Source of the DNA: Ornithodoros turicata
Lineage: Eukaryota; Arthropoda; Arachnida; Ixodida; Argasidae
Direction: 5' to 3'
Assembly (NCBI RefSeq): GCF_037126465.1
Contig: NC_088201.1
Location: 190,056,031-190,120,030 of the forward strand
DNA: 64,000 nucleotides
The translations under genes and the position numbers were made by a program. This document shows, one piece after another, positions 45,417-57,156 of this stretch. Under the pieces are notes generated by a model, which was not told the origin of the DNA, did no database searches, and saw only the letters and a program-made list of their open reading frames with translations. Positions within the stretch are counted from its first letter, which is position 1. Each line of letters starts with the position of its first letter.

Positions 45417-45902
45417 GTAAGTATAATCGAAACTGCCACACTTTCACTTCTCACAGTGCGACTCTCCCTGAACCATCGTAGACGTTTGCGCTTTATCAAA
45501 TATCACGATAATGTGCCTCCAAATTCCAGTGTGACGCTTTTGTACTGAAGTTTCAGGAAACTATTCCCTAGGGCTGTACTGCAAGTGCTGCGCACTCTCG
45601 TGGTCTTCTAATATGTGGCAAAGCAACCGCAGGGGATATTCGTATTGACATCTTGTCGCACGCCTCAATTCGGCCAACAGCTTAAGCGAGCTTTGGTCCG
45701 GTGCTAAACTGAGGTACTCCTACCTGTGATAACTTATGCGTATGTGTGCCGCATCGAGTGTTCGTCACGAACTGCGTACCAAACCTAGCTTCTTTAAGTT
45801 TACATTCGTTTGTCCATGCTGGATGTTCATTAACCTAGAGGCATGTCCTTGGAATGATAGGCAATCAGAGATGTGTTGGGTTCTATCCCTGCCACAACCA
45901 CT

Positions 45903-48900
45903 GGTAATTTAGGTGTGTGGGTGCCACATCGAATATTCGTCACGAACAGCGTACAAAACTTTGTTCCTTTAAGAGGACATATCACATAGGTCTCAACTAA
46001 AAAATGAACTTTTTCTGCGATAGATGGCGTCACACGCGCGGCCTTCTCACTCCTCAGACTTTGTAAGAAGTGCATCGCGTCTCTGATTGGAGGACACGAC
46101 AAGCCCACGTGACAGGCGGAGACCTATGAGCTGGGTTGTGTTTCCTTTATTTTTAGATTTCCTCCTTTCCCCGATTTGCTTTTGCGCGGTGTATTTGGTT
46201 GTCTAGCGTTTGCTGTTTGGTGTGTACGTTCTACTGGCATTTCTCGAACATGCCGTGTGACTGTCGCGTACCGCCGTTACCACCTCGCTTTCTCGTGGAT
46301 GAAGATTGCTCTGATCGGTGTATTGTCATCAAGCAGGAGAGCTGATCGGTAGCAGCGGGCTAAAGCTTTTCACCCGATACGCAGAGACTGTCTGTGGAGG
46401 TGTCTATTCGTGATATGGTGATCGTAGTTTTCAGTTTTCGTGGTGTCACAGGATCACGTGTCCCTGAGAGTATCGGGGGACTCCAGTTGAGCTGAATAGC
46501 AATTTTTGTCAGAGGCAACGGTATCCAGAAAGGACGCGGGGTTGTCGACGGTCACATGACAGTGCAACAGCCCGTTGCAAAACATCCCTGCTTTTCTTGC
46601 CAGTGACATTTACGCTGTTGAACCATGACGTTCGTTGCTGTCGATTGGTGTCGTGAAAGCGCTCCCTCAATCGGCTCGCATTATTTCATAGTAGAACTCA
46701 AGGTCGCACAGGACTGCTAGCAAATTTCGATAGGGTTTCGCACTCCCCTTTAGAGCATTGCGCGGGCCTTGTCGGGCCGGGCTTTACGTTTTTCGCACGT
46801 GCCCGTGCCAGGTTCGGACTCGACAACACATACCATGGTGCGACATGTACGTCAACGGACTTCATGAGACTCGACAGCTGAATTTTTTTGTCCATTTTCA
46901 TGCCTATTTCGTGTAACGGGTCTCGGTTCTTCTTCTTCATAGGGGTTAGGAGATGTCAACCAGATGGCTACGGCTTGCTACTCCGAATTCCACACACATG
47001 CACTCACACACGTTGGGGCCCACAGGCGTGGTGGCCGCGTTTGAACAGCAGAGGGAGCGTACTTCAACAAAGCCAGAGAGGAGCAACCGCGTACACACGA
47101 CACCGCTCTCTCCGTGAAGCAGATGGAGACGCTGATCAAGAGGAAAGCCGAAGTGCTGAGTTCTCAGGCGTAGGGTAGGGTTCTGTACGACCTGCTCTAT
47201 CCTGGGGTGCGGATCCAGTTTGGAATTTCCCGCGGGTAGCGGGTCGGTTGCGGGTGATATTATTGACACCCGCGCGGGTTGCGAGACTGTTGCGGGCAGC
47301 GTTTTTGTCACAAGCACTGCTGGCGGGTCGGCCACGAACAAGCAACGGCTACAGCAACAACAACGAAGAGAAAAGATCATACCAAATAATAAGTAAACAA
47401 AGGCGCCGCAGCCTGCTGGTCGGGTCCGGTTGGGTGCAGATTTCCTTTTCTGGTAGTGCGCGGGTCTTGTCAGAGGAGGTAGGGGTCGGGTATGGATTTC
47501 ACCCTCAAATAATGGGTTGCACGTCATACGGTCCAAATGCCCATTTTGTCCAACTACCAAGTGTCCGTCTGGCTTACGCGAACATTTGGGAAAACAAAAT
47601 GCGTGATAGCGCTTTTCTATAGAAACCGCTGTCTTGTCCCCCGTCCCGAGTTTCTTCAGCTATCAAACAAACCAAAGAGTACACGTATACACAGGTCATG
47701 CGTATTTTGGCACTGTAGTCGCCTCTTGAGAAGGGGTAGAGCACTGCATGGGCCGGATTTTCAGGCCCGTGCCCTGCCCATACACCAATATTTCCATACT
47801 GAGGCCCTATCCAAATCCACCTCTGCTCTAAGTGTTCCCCAGGCTCGCAGCGGGCCCGATGGCCAGTCCCATTTGTTCATTCCAATTTTCCTTCTGTGTT
47901 CTCGGGAAGGATAGCTCCATAACTTACCCGAAAATCGTGCCAAAATTTTGGCGGCGATTTTGAGTAAATGGCCGCCGGATTTGGCCAATTTCGTGATACA
48001 GTGTGCGTGCAGACGGCAAGTGTCAATTTGCTACTTCCTTCACTGTATTATTGTTACTTTTTTATGGGGTTTAATGCTAGCCGGGCCTTCCTCAACCACG
48101 ATAAAAATTTCATAATTCCAAGATAAAGCAACCTGTCTTCCAGTCTGTTCAGGCTGACGTGTTGAATTGTTTGTCTGAATATTCGATATTTCGGACGCGA
48201 CTGTTTATCATAGTGTAGTTTGCATCAATTGCGGACTATCCGATTCAAAAATAAAAGAAAGTGTTTATTTCCGCGGCAATCGAACTACGATTTCATTTTC
48301 ACGTCAGAGATTGCAGGCGAATTTCCATCCTTTCCACGGTGCATATACAGTTCATAAAAGGAGGCTTTTGACCACTCGATAAATAATTTGTCGTTTTTAG
48401 TGTTTAAACATATGATCGTCCGACTACAGCGAAGGATTCTTAGGAATACATGCAGAATGCTCATGACAAATAAATCCGGATTTGGGTAGTATGCCGCAAA
48501 ATCTTGTGGCAAACGTCCCCACCCTCACGGTCATCGCAATATGTTTGGTTTGGCTGGTCCATAAGGCCCTAAACCAATGTGCAAAACACCACAAACGCAT
48601 TTGATTTTATTTATATTTTTGCATGCGGTGGGTTTGTTGTGTGGGCCCCGTCACAGAACATCCGCGTCTGCACGAGCGGGCTGCCAAAGGCTTGGTCGTC
48701 GCGTCGACCTCGGCGAGCAGACTACTAGATAGCCGTGGAGAAGAGGACTGCGCAACGGCGCCAACTGCGTCTCGCACACGGCACAGACGCACGCATGGTT
48801 CTCCCTTGCAGCTTCTTCGGAGATTTACTTGTTTAGCGTTCGGCTGATTTTGCAGTTCGCCGCATCACGCATTGTGATCCCAGAGAAACGTAAACGATGA

Positions 48901-48959
48901 AAGGCGCGTTGGTTGGCAGTAGCCAGCTGAAGTTTATGCATGCCATAAACTGCAGCATG
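45903..48959. other. Unassigned 3-kb region
   Basis: No gene supported. Noted: 45910-45975 repeats, diverged, a segment of 45725-45790 (GTGCCACATCGAATATTCGT), so this is a dispersed repeat. A 31-codon frame at 46250-46345 (MPCDCRVPPLPPRFLVDE) follows a GC-box-like, CACGTG-containing segment and could be a first exon. 47195-47520 is rich in CGGGT/GCGGGT runs on the plus strand, a MITE-like composition. Remaining open frames look random. Confidence 0.4.
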
Positions 48960-49921
48960 CCATAAACTGCAAGCCAGCGACAGGTTGTCCGTGGATGCTG
49001 ACGTGGAAATCGTCACTTTTAGCTATCCCGGAGCTACAACGGCCCGTCTGAGAGAAAAAATCCGTTGACTGCACCCAGCAGTAGACTGGATCGTCATGTA
49101 TATCGGTGGCAACGATATCCAGGATGGGAAGAGTGCCGCAGCTGCTTTGCGGGAAGTCTCAGTAAGAACAGATTGCAACTATTTCAATCTCTGTGCTGCT
49201 AAAACCTATTTCCTCTGACACGCCAGGGAAGATTCATTTCCATGAATTGTCTTCTTTCACAGGATACCGTTCAGGTGGCGAAAGGCTACGCGGAGCATAT
49301 ATTCCTGTATAAGCTGATGCCACAGACAAGGCGTCCTGAACTTTCTGGCACAATTCAGAGATATAACGCGATGCTGCGCACGATTTCAGCTGTCCGTGCC
49401 GGTGACGCTACGGTGTTGAGCATTGACGTGAGTAGTCGCTTCTCGAACGCTAACTCTGGAACTTCCCGGTGGTCATGGCAGGTATTTTATACAGTATGCT
49501 CGTCAGTTTTGGAAAAACAGTGCGACAAAAAGTAACTGGGGCTACCTTTGTGGTGCTTGAATTACAAACAGGTGCTGGTCTTGATGCGGTAACTGTTTGT
49601 AATCCAAGTAGCACAAAGCTAGTTCCCAGTTGCTTTTTATCGCGCAATTTTTCCGAAAATAAAATGCGTACGAAGTACTGGCACATGCCTACCAGGAATT
49701 CCCGTTTATTTGTATTGCTGTCTTTGTGAAGTGCTGTTTGCAAAAACATTCCGTATATACGTATGTTCAAATATCTTTTCCAGCACAAGGTCTTTACCAG
49801 GAACAAGGAGGTGAAAGAGGGGATGCTTTCACGGGATGGCTTTCACATTTCGAGGGGACGGGGGTTATCGTGCCTAGCAGGCATCCTCCGCACAGCCCTC
49901 GTGAAACGCTATGGACCATGA
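48960..49921 (+). pseudogene. SGNH/GDSL-type esterase, three exons, one stop
   Basis: Exon 1 (about 48960-49162) gives VEIVTFSYPGATTARLREKI, then an in-frame TGA, then DWIVMYIGGNDIQDG, and a GTAAGA donor. Exon 2 (49263-49427) starts after TTTCACAG: DTVQVAKGYAEHIFLYKL and TVLSID, donor GTGAGT. Exon 3 (49784-49921) follows TTTTCCAG: SRDGFHISRGR, ending at TGA. GGND (block III) and DGFH (block V, catalytic Asp and His) mark the SGNH hydrolase fold. The block I serine motif was not clearly seen. All three exons join in frame. Such single-domain SGNH proteins accompany retroelements in ticks. The stop makes this a pseudogene. Confidence 0.6.
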
Positions 49922-51700
49922 CTGAAAGCACCGGGTCCGCGTCGTGGCATCGTACTCATGCCAATGGAGTCATGTGAAAAATGTCGTGCTAAGGGGACAC
50001 CCCATGAGTACATGCAGGCCTGTGCGCTCACCGTGGTGAACGCTCACCATTTTAGCCGCCATGTTATGACGACACAGAACGATGTTACCACCATTACCTG
50101 CTGTATTATAACAACCATGTCATCTGATCCCCAATCCTATGCTCACTTCTGTCAGCAGCAGCAACGTAGCCAAAGCTTTTTGTAACCTGTTACTTCTGCC
50201 ATCGCATACTTTGCCCCATGATTAGTGTACAAATGGCCCACATCTTACGCAGGACCTGCCCGATAAAATTTTGTGAACAACTATCATCATTCCAATGGCG
50301 ATTTTGTAATGGCTCCATGCCTCTGCCAGCTTCCGGCTGGGTTGTCTGCTCGTTACCCTAGGCACCCTGAGACCAGTAGTTTCCTTAGAAGTTGGTCCAG
50401 GGCACATATGCCCCCCTCCCCGTGATATTTCCTGGAGCAGAAACTCTAAACACAGCGAGGTGGTGCATGATAATGCGTGTGAAATTTGAAATTGAAAGGC
50501 TACTGCGTTGCTTGCCACTATGAGTGCGAGTCACTGATGCACACTGTAGCCTGAATGAGATGGCTGGGTATTTTCCTACGGGTGCAACTCGTGCGATGTG
50601 TTTTGGTTAAAAAAAATATATTATGCTTCATAGCAAGGTTTTCAAGGGAAAAAATGTATTTCTCCTCAAATTCGTATTGTGGTCCGTACAGATATGTTTG
50701 CAGTGTTCCCCCGGACTAAAGTTGTTCTTCAGATGAAATCTAGTCAAGGTGACCAATAGCCATTGTTAGTAACCATTGGTTCACAGATTCCTGCAAGCAG
50801 AAAATCCTAGACAGCCAGCACCCGAAAGTTAAAAAGAAATCAGTAGCATGTGTTCACTATTGGTAGATTAGAGATAGTATTTTATTGAAGAACGCAGCAT
50901 GGTATACATCGTCACGTTTTCTGCATTACTTATGCGTATCAGCTCATGCTTGTAGCCTCAGAATGTTCATTCGTGGATACAGTATCCAACAGAGCACATT
51001 TCATCATTGACGATGTGGCATAAACACATAATGAAGTGCCATACAGTCCGCTGCATGTAGGCGCACTTGGACATGAAGGTCTCGCACATACGGCATCAAC
51101 ATATAGCATCCTGGTGGACAGAGCCATATTCATAATATGGGAATAGTAAAAACTTAGAACGTGTTACTCAGCAACGGGTTTCCTTTTTGAGCAATGAAGT
51201 AGCAACTGGTAGTTGCTTTTGCCATGCTTGTCAGTTGGCAGCTAAGGCCTCAGAGTGTGTGTTTATGAAAAAAAAAAACCAACAGGGCACCATTCATCAT
51301 TGGCCACATAATGCTGAACCAGGTACAACACTGGCAAGGGCAGGTGCTTCATAATCAGGGAGAGAGTGGGAAATTTTCAAATGACAGATAAGGACAGTAA
51401 CACTTACGAAGTTTGACCTTTGGGCGTCTGGCCATCATATCTGCAGTAGTACTGGAAACCTGAATCTGGCAATTTTCATATGTTGAAATGACACCCAAGT
51501 AAAGGCAAGATGGCAAGAGGACGTAACGTAGAGCGACATGTTGGGATGTTGCTCGTGCTCAACAATGCGGGGAACTGGCGACAGTTGGGAGACAGCTCTG
51601 CACAATTATGATACTTACCGGCCTTGTCAAAATATCAAAATGGATTCATACTCAGGATATCGAGATCTGAACAGGCTGGTGGAGCTTCAAAAGTGCTAGG
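49922..51700. other. No gene; degraded retroelement end at 50383-50430
   Basis: TTTCCTTAGAAGTTGGTCCAG (50383) resembles the conserved segment of the CAC-tailed elements at 54.4 and 59.9 kb but is badly decayed. Degenerate units related to the tandem pair at 51722 recur near 51475-51610. Otherwise nothing recognised. Confidence 0.45.
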
Positions 51701-51721
51701 AACACCATTCATGTTTCTTTC

Positions 51722-51975
51722 CACAATTTTCATACACTCAAGCCAAGGTAGAATACCATGATGGCCTCACACATATAGCATCAACGTGTGGACGTGTTTC
51801 AACGATGCCTGGGAAGAACGACGGTTTGGGGACAGCTTTGCTATATTTTCATACACTGAAGCCAAGGTAGAATACCATGATGGCCTCACACATATAGCAT
51901 CAACGTGTGGATGTGTTTCAACAATGCCGGGGAAGACGATTCTACGGTTGGGAGATTGTGCACCATTCTCATACT
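51722..51975 (+). repeat. Tandem pair of ~124-bp units
   Basis: CACTSAAGCCAAGGTAGAAT and the following hundred bases occur near 51735 and 51858 with few differences. They lie just beyond the 3' end of the MULE-YqaJ gene and may be its subterminal repeats. Confidence 0.7.
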
Positions 51976-52351
51976 TAGATCCTCACGTGCTGATGGCTGG
52001 ATTCAGATTTCACACTCTTACGCCATGTTTAAAATATGACAAGCATCCCACTACTAGTCTGTGAATTTATACATAGAAATATATTAATATATGAATATAA
52101 ATATTTAGGAAAATTGAAAAATATGCACAGATATGTACAGTAAAAATGGAAAAAGGATATGCAGCATGAGCAAAAGTCGAAGATATGTATATGGAAAAAC
52201 ATTCAGTAAATTATGAAGCAAAATGGATGAATATACATTAAAACACTTGGCAAAGGTGGAGCCGCACAAACTAAATGACACGTAAATCCACAGTCTAGCC
52301 ATAATTACATAATAATTACGCTGTGTATTACACGTAATACACAGCGGCAGG

Positions 52352-55300
52352 TTAGTTATCTTTACGAGTCTTCCGTTTGTTTCTGGATGAATCGCCCTGA
52401 TTGGAAGTTGTTTTGGCGGCATCACAGAGCGAGGCAACCTGATGGTCACTCTCCTTGTTATCTCTGAGCTGCAGCCCACGGGACTGACGAGGGCCAACCA
52501 ATTCCGGTAGAAGGCTATGCGTGTAGAACAGTTGAAGGTGGCCAATCATTTTGCTCCAGAACCCATCATTTCTCTCGATCTTCTGGACAAAAATTTCCTC
52601 ACCTGAATATACCACAAAAAGACAAAACTGACGTCGAGTGATGTGGAGCTGTCCCTGCACCTGATAGTGGTAGTCATGGTTTTCCTTCAACGAAATATTA
52701 CCAGAGTTATCAATAGTGCAAAAGGTGATTTTTTTTTGCCCGCACTCCCTCCACAGGGGTAAGGGACCGAGCCGAATAAGGGCACTTCACTTCCACGACA
52801 GTGTCGTCACCGACAACCCCATCAGGTGTTGCAGCAAGGTATGCAAACTCCCAATCAACAACAAGGCCGCATGGTGAAACAGTCACCCCTAACTCATCCT
52901 GCAGCTTAGCAATTGCAGTGGGCTCAGTATCGCGACCATATCGGAGAGCCTCAGTGTCAAAACGACCATACAGCAAGTAACGAACAGTACTTGCACTGCT
53001 CGTTGCATCTCGTATCTTGCATACCTTGCCAAAATTAGAAGCGGTGAGTCGCTTTCGCCTCCTCCTGCATCTACAAAGTTCTCCCTTCTTGACCTCGAGT
53101 ATCAGCCTCGAGCTGCCATGCATCTGGTTGGGAGAGCACAAGGGAATCCGCCGCAGCAGCTTCAACATAGTCATCGTGGTTCATGTCTGGAGCATCAACT
53201 GTGGAACCATAGTGGTTGTCGCTTGAAGCACGCTTGCAAGGCGCACCTTCAAGTGAACGCTTACAGCGAGCAGCCCCAGAACGCCGATGCCTCATGCAAG
53301 CAGCATGAACAGCTGCTTTACGCTTCAGCATAATTTTTGCATACTTCCCAGGGCTGGTGTTGTACACTGCCTTATGTACAGCACGATGGTACTGCTTAGA
53401 GTTGAAAGACACGACAGCCCCTGAAGCCCACATTCCGAATGATCCCCTCTGGGAAAAGTTTATTCTTTTTCCGCCAGAAAATTTTGCAACGAGAGAATTG
53501 AAATGTTCTGCAGCATTATTGTTAACGTCAAGGATCAAGCTGCTACCATTGTTTGCCAAACGACTCATCGCTACAAGGCTTTCATTGAAAAGGCCGCATT
53601 TCCTGAGCTCTGGGACGTGATGGACTTCCCCTTCTTTTGGACCACTGCAAAAGTAACCCGCACATTTTGCGTGGTCGCCGAACACATGGAGTGGCCCATT
53701 AGGGATATCAGCCACCAGGTTCCGAATCTGATCTTGTTTGCTGAACTCAGCCTGCTCTTTGCGATAGTGAATAGCCCTAGCAACTCCAACTCTTAGTCGA
53801 ACAGCATTATCCAGAAGTAGCTTCTTCAGCGATGGGGGAATGGGGGTTGTTCTCTTTGCCAAAGCGATATCTCGAAGACGACTTACACAGTTCCGAAGAA
53901 GGTGGTTGCGACATTCTATCTTCTGAACTATATGATGCTGGTACGGTGCAGCTTCACGAATTGACTTGTATGTGCTCGAATCACCGTCAGCGATCAACTC
54001 CAAGTACTTAACACCGTGCAACTCAATGCTGCACCTGAAGCCTTCAACGACGATATCCTTCTCCATACTGGTAGAGCTGCTGTCCCAGTTCTTGCAGCAC
54101 AGATGATTTTCTGGGCTCGACCCTGCCTTGCAACTTGCGCACAGTGTACAAAATTTGTTCCGGACGCCTAGGAACAGTACTTTCTTTGTGCGGTACCCAA
54201 CAATTACAGCCTGCAAAAACGAAAAAATATCAGGATTGTATTCCACAAAACTCTACCCGCAATGACAATGTTTCCAGGAATTATGCATCTGTATGCGTAT
54301 CGTAAAAACTCATGCCACAGGATGTATACCACTCTAGTAAGTGTGGTGGTGGTGGTGGTGGTGATAGGGCTGGCCGTTGTCGGCCTCACGTATGTGGGCA
54401 ACGTCACGACTGACGCCCTGGGGGAATGTGCGTCCTGGGCCGACTTCTAAGGGAACTGTGCCGACATATGTCTGAAAGCGTCTGAGGTAAGTGTGTTTAC
54501 CAAAAGACAGCAGTGCCACTAATAGCACCAGAGGGGTCAACTTTTTCCTCCAAATAAATGCTCATAGTGTTCTTTCCGCAAATGGTGGGCACAGAGTTCC
54601 TGTATATCCCGTCCGCCAAGCGGTGTGCAAGATAAATCCTTCTTTTTCGGGCACCTTTATTTAGTGTAGATAACAATATTTACTTACCAAGCCAGAAAGA
54701 GCGTCGTACTTGTTCTTGTATGAACGTTTGCACCAAGCACCATCGGCAACGACCGTAATTATAGGAAAACCGTCAGCATCGACGTCCCCAGCCTCCCTAG
54801 CTAACCAAGCTTCCTCAATGCCTGCTTTTCTTGTTTCTTCCAACGCTGTTTTGTCGATTCCTTTAGCAACAATATCCTGATACTTACTGTACGTGCTACT
54901 AGCCATGCCGGGTATGTCCAGAGCACCTAGGAGCTCGCGAAGGAGTGAGAAACCAGAACCTATAGACACGATACCGTTCACTGCTGAGGAATTGACGTCC
55001 ATGCGTTGTTGAACAAGTTGATCAACTGGTGCCTCCGTTGTGACTACATCTTTCCTCAGACGCATCCTGCATTTCAAACTGAAAGAGCTACACAGACCTC
55101 GCCGATGTTCTGATACAATTTCCATGTCAGCCAGGCCGCAACCAAACGGACTATGTACCGACAAACTTTGCAAAGACGAGAAGAAGTGATCAATCTCCAC
55201 AATACGCCGACCATTCACACTGCTTGTGCGCTGACTCTGTGTCTGGTGAACATCGCCGGTATCGAAAGATGGAGATCGACTCATGGGTGTAACAGCGGCA

Positions 55301-55686
55301 GTGGTTGGAACGGGAGTTGCTCTGGAACCGGCAAGCTCGTCACAACCTGAACTGCAGGGGACTACATTATCTACCCCAGCTGGATCAGCAAATGACGAAT
55401 TTGAAGGACAAATTTCGCTTGTGCTCGAAGCGAAACACACATTCCGGCCGGCATCACTTACAGTTTGAGGAACAACACTACTACCAAAGGTTGAGCCTAC
55501 AAGGGTATCTGCGCGATGTGGAGTCGTCGAAGTGCAACGATCACTCAGAACAGCACGGCTGGAGCATCCTGCATTACCAAAATCTCTCAAATCCGCAGGT
55601 TCCGTCACATGCCTGCCTCTACCACGTAAATTCGCATAGTCCTTCTTCTTACGTTTCCGTTGTCCGTAGACGTGACTTCGAGCCAT
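52352..55686 (-). pseudogene. Mutator-like transposase joined to YqaJ nuclease (G2)
   Basis: Exon 1 55686-54688: basic start, Ser-rich region, SIGSGFSLLRELLGALDIPG, VVADGAWCKRSYKNKYD. Intron 54687-54211 (GTAAGT...TTTGCAG). Exon 2 from 54210: AVIVGYRTKKVLFLGV, CTLCASCK...HLCC, LIADGDSSTYKS, then HKAVYNTSPGKYAKIML. It runs on into KRLTASNFGKVCK, RYGRDTEPTAIAKL, ATPDGVVGDDTVVEVKCPYS and YHYQVQGQLHITRRQFCLFVV, a YqaJ nuclease with its E...D...ExK metal site and QxQ motif, ending at 52352. Two one-base shifts (near 53085, and in an A-run near 52730) break it; both could be base-call errors. Transposase plus exonuclease in one gene suggests coupled cutting and end processing. Confidence 0.75.
54345..54486 (-). 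mobile_element. 142-bp CAC-tailed retroelement in MULE intron
   Basis: Flanked by GTAAGTGT at 54337-54344 and 54487-54494, an 8-bp target duplication. The intron of the other MULE copy (33480) has a single uninterrupted GTAAGTGT, so it is a true empty site. On the minus strand the insert ends in (CAC)n. It matches 59931-60056 in its core (TAGAAGTCGGCCCAGGACGC). It is a 5'-truncated non-LTR or SINE insertion. Confidence 0.85.
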
Positions 55687-55751
55687 AATGGGTAGATACT
55701 ATGAACACGCAGAAAACACACAAGGACAGAGAGCAAATGAACAGGACAAGA

Positions 55752-57156
55752 AAACCCATACACGGCTAAAACAACGGCTGTGATTCTACAGAACGATCTC
55801 TTTCTGCCATGCGAGTATATCATTTCTTGGACCGTTCTCTATGGAACAATTTTTGTCCAGAACGCAGCTCGGGATATTACATACATGGTTGTTGTTAACC
55901 TCACATCGTTTCTTGTTGAAATATTGGCTGGGAAACGTGCTGTAGTACAATCCCCAGCGCTGCACTGCAGTGACTGTCTAGTTTCGGAATGCAAAACATA
56001 ACGTAAATAACAATCGAACTGCAGGACACCTGTGAAACACTGTTAGGGTACATCAGTATACTGGCACCTTATAAAATTGTGTGATGACAAACAACGATCA
56101 AAGCCTGCAGCGCAATAAATACCCACAATCTCCGTTGCCTCCCATTGTTTTTTATGGGCGTACGCTGCGCTTTAGGGCCTCCCAACATGGTGGCCCGAAT
56201 GCACGCCTCTCCCCCACGAGTCCCTCTCCCATGCGCGATCCAGCCTTTATAGATAGAGATCAGTGATTGGAAAGCAGCCCAAATCTCGCCAAGTCCGCTA
56301 TTCAGTCGGCTACCGCCTAGTGCGCGTCGATGCAGTGTAGTTATATGCCTGACAACAACACTAGTGGAAACACTAGTACCTGCTGCGCTTGCGCCGTACG
56401 CATTTCTTGCGTGAGCAACGAGATGGCGCCACAGGCGCCTTGGCTAGGCAAGCCTGTTCGAATAGTGACAAGCAAAGGGGTCTACTCAGCTGCCTAGTCA
56501 GACGGCTTCGCTGGCGCGAGGTGTTGGAACGCAGCCTAAATTGGACTGGGTACACCCCAGCACACCTACGTAGAGCAAAAAGTAAAACAAAAAGAAAAGG
56601 GGAATGGTAAAAAAAAACAGTCAAGCAAAAAGCCACAATCAAAAGCCACAGTCAAGCCGAGAGTCAAGCACCGTGTAAGTCACAACATAGTGTCACGGAT
56701 GTCGATCACATTCCCGCAAAAGACCCGTCGAGAGATCATGCTGCTAGGCATGGCTACGTTCTTGGGGATTAAATACCGACTGCGTGTTGATATAATTGAA
56801 GATGGATTCGTGATCTGTCTTGATTACGTTGTTGTTCGATCGTTGTGTTGAATAAAAACTCGGCTGATATTGAGGATACTCTGGAGGGCGTTTATTGTGC
56901 TCCCTAATATGTACTTGAAAGAACGTAGCAGCTCGTTATGTATTTGCTGTCTCCGTTCACATCACATTTTTCTTTAAATCGACCTGTACAGTCGGGCCCA
57001 TTCACAACGCTTGCCCGCTCTGGCGGCGCCCACACTTCGCATTCTGAAAACGCAAAATACATGTTACTTTATATCTTCCATCCATGTCAACTGAGAACAA
57101 GGAGCGTTAGAAGTACCTGAGGCAGTAATGCCTGTACCTTCATCTTCGGTCACACT
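55752..57156. other. Upstream of MULE copy G2; no gene
   Basis: Homology with copy G1 stops near 55751. No exon supported. A segment at 56690-56900 with TGTCACGG at its start and AATAAAAACTC near its end looks like part of an LTR, but no partner or duplication was found. 56370-56620 contains overlapping frames without family match. Confidence 0.4.

Larger units (their letters stand above)
44945..45902 (+). repeat. Inverted duplication, copy 1 (lipocalin 5' region)
   Basis: About 950 bp matching 63055-64000 in opposite orientation: upstream sequence, TATA box, signal-peptide exon and part of intron 1. Identity is highest at 45718-45900, which is almost unchanged, and lower in the exon. Confidence 0.85.

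Noticed and set aside
45840..45895. tRNA-like SINE (GGGTTCTATCCC resembles a B box)
   Set aside because: No convincing A box or cloverleaf; the match is too short to call.
46946..47560. 204-codon minus-strand frame
   Set aside because: Runs through a GC-rich CGGGT repeat; composition explains the open frame.
56690..56910. Possible solo LTR
   Set aside because: TGT start and AATAAA are present, but no matching end, partner LTR or target duplication was found.
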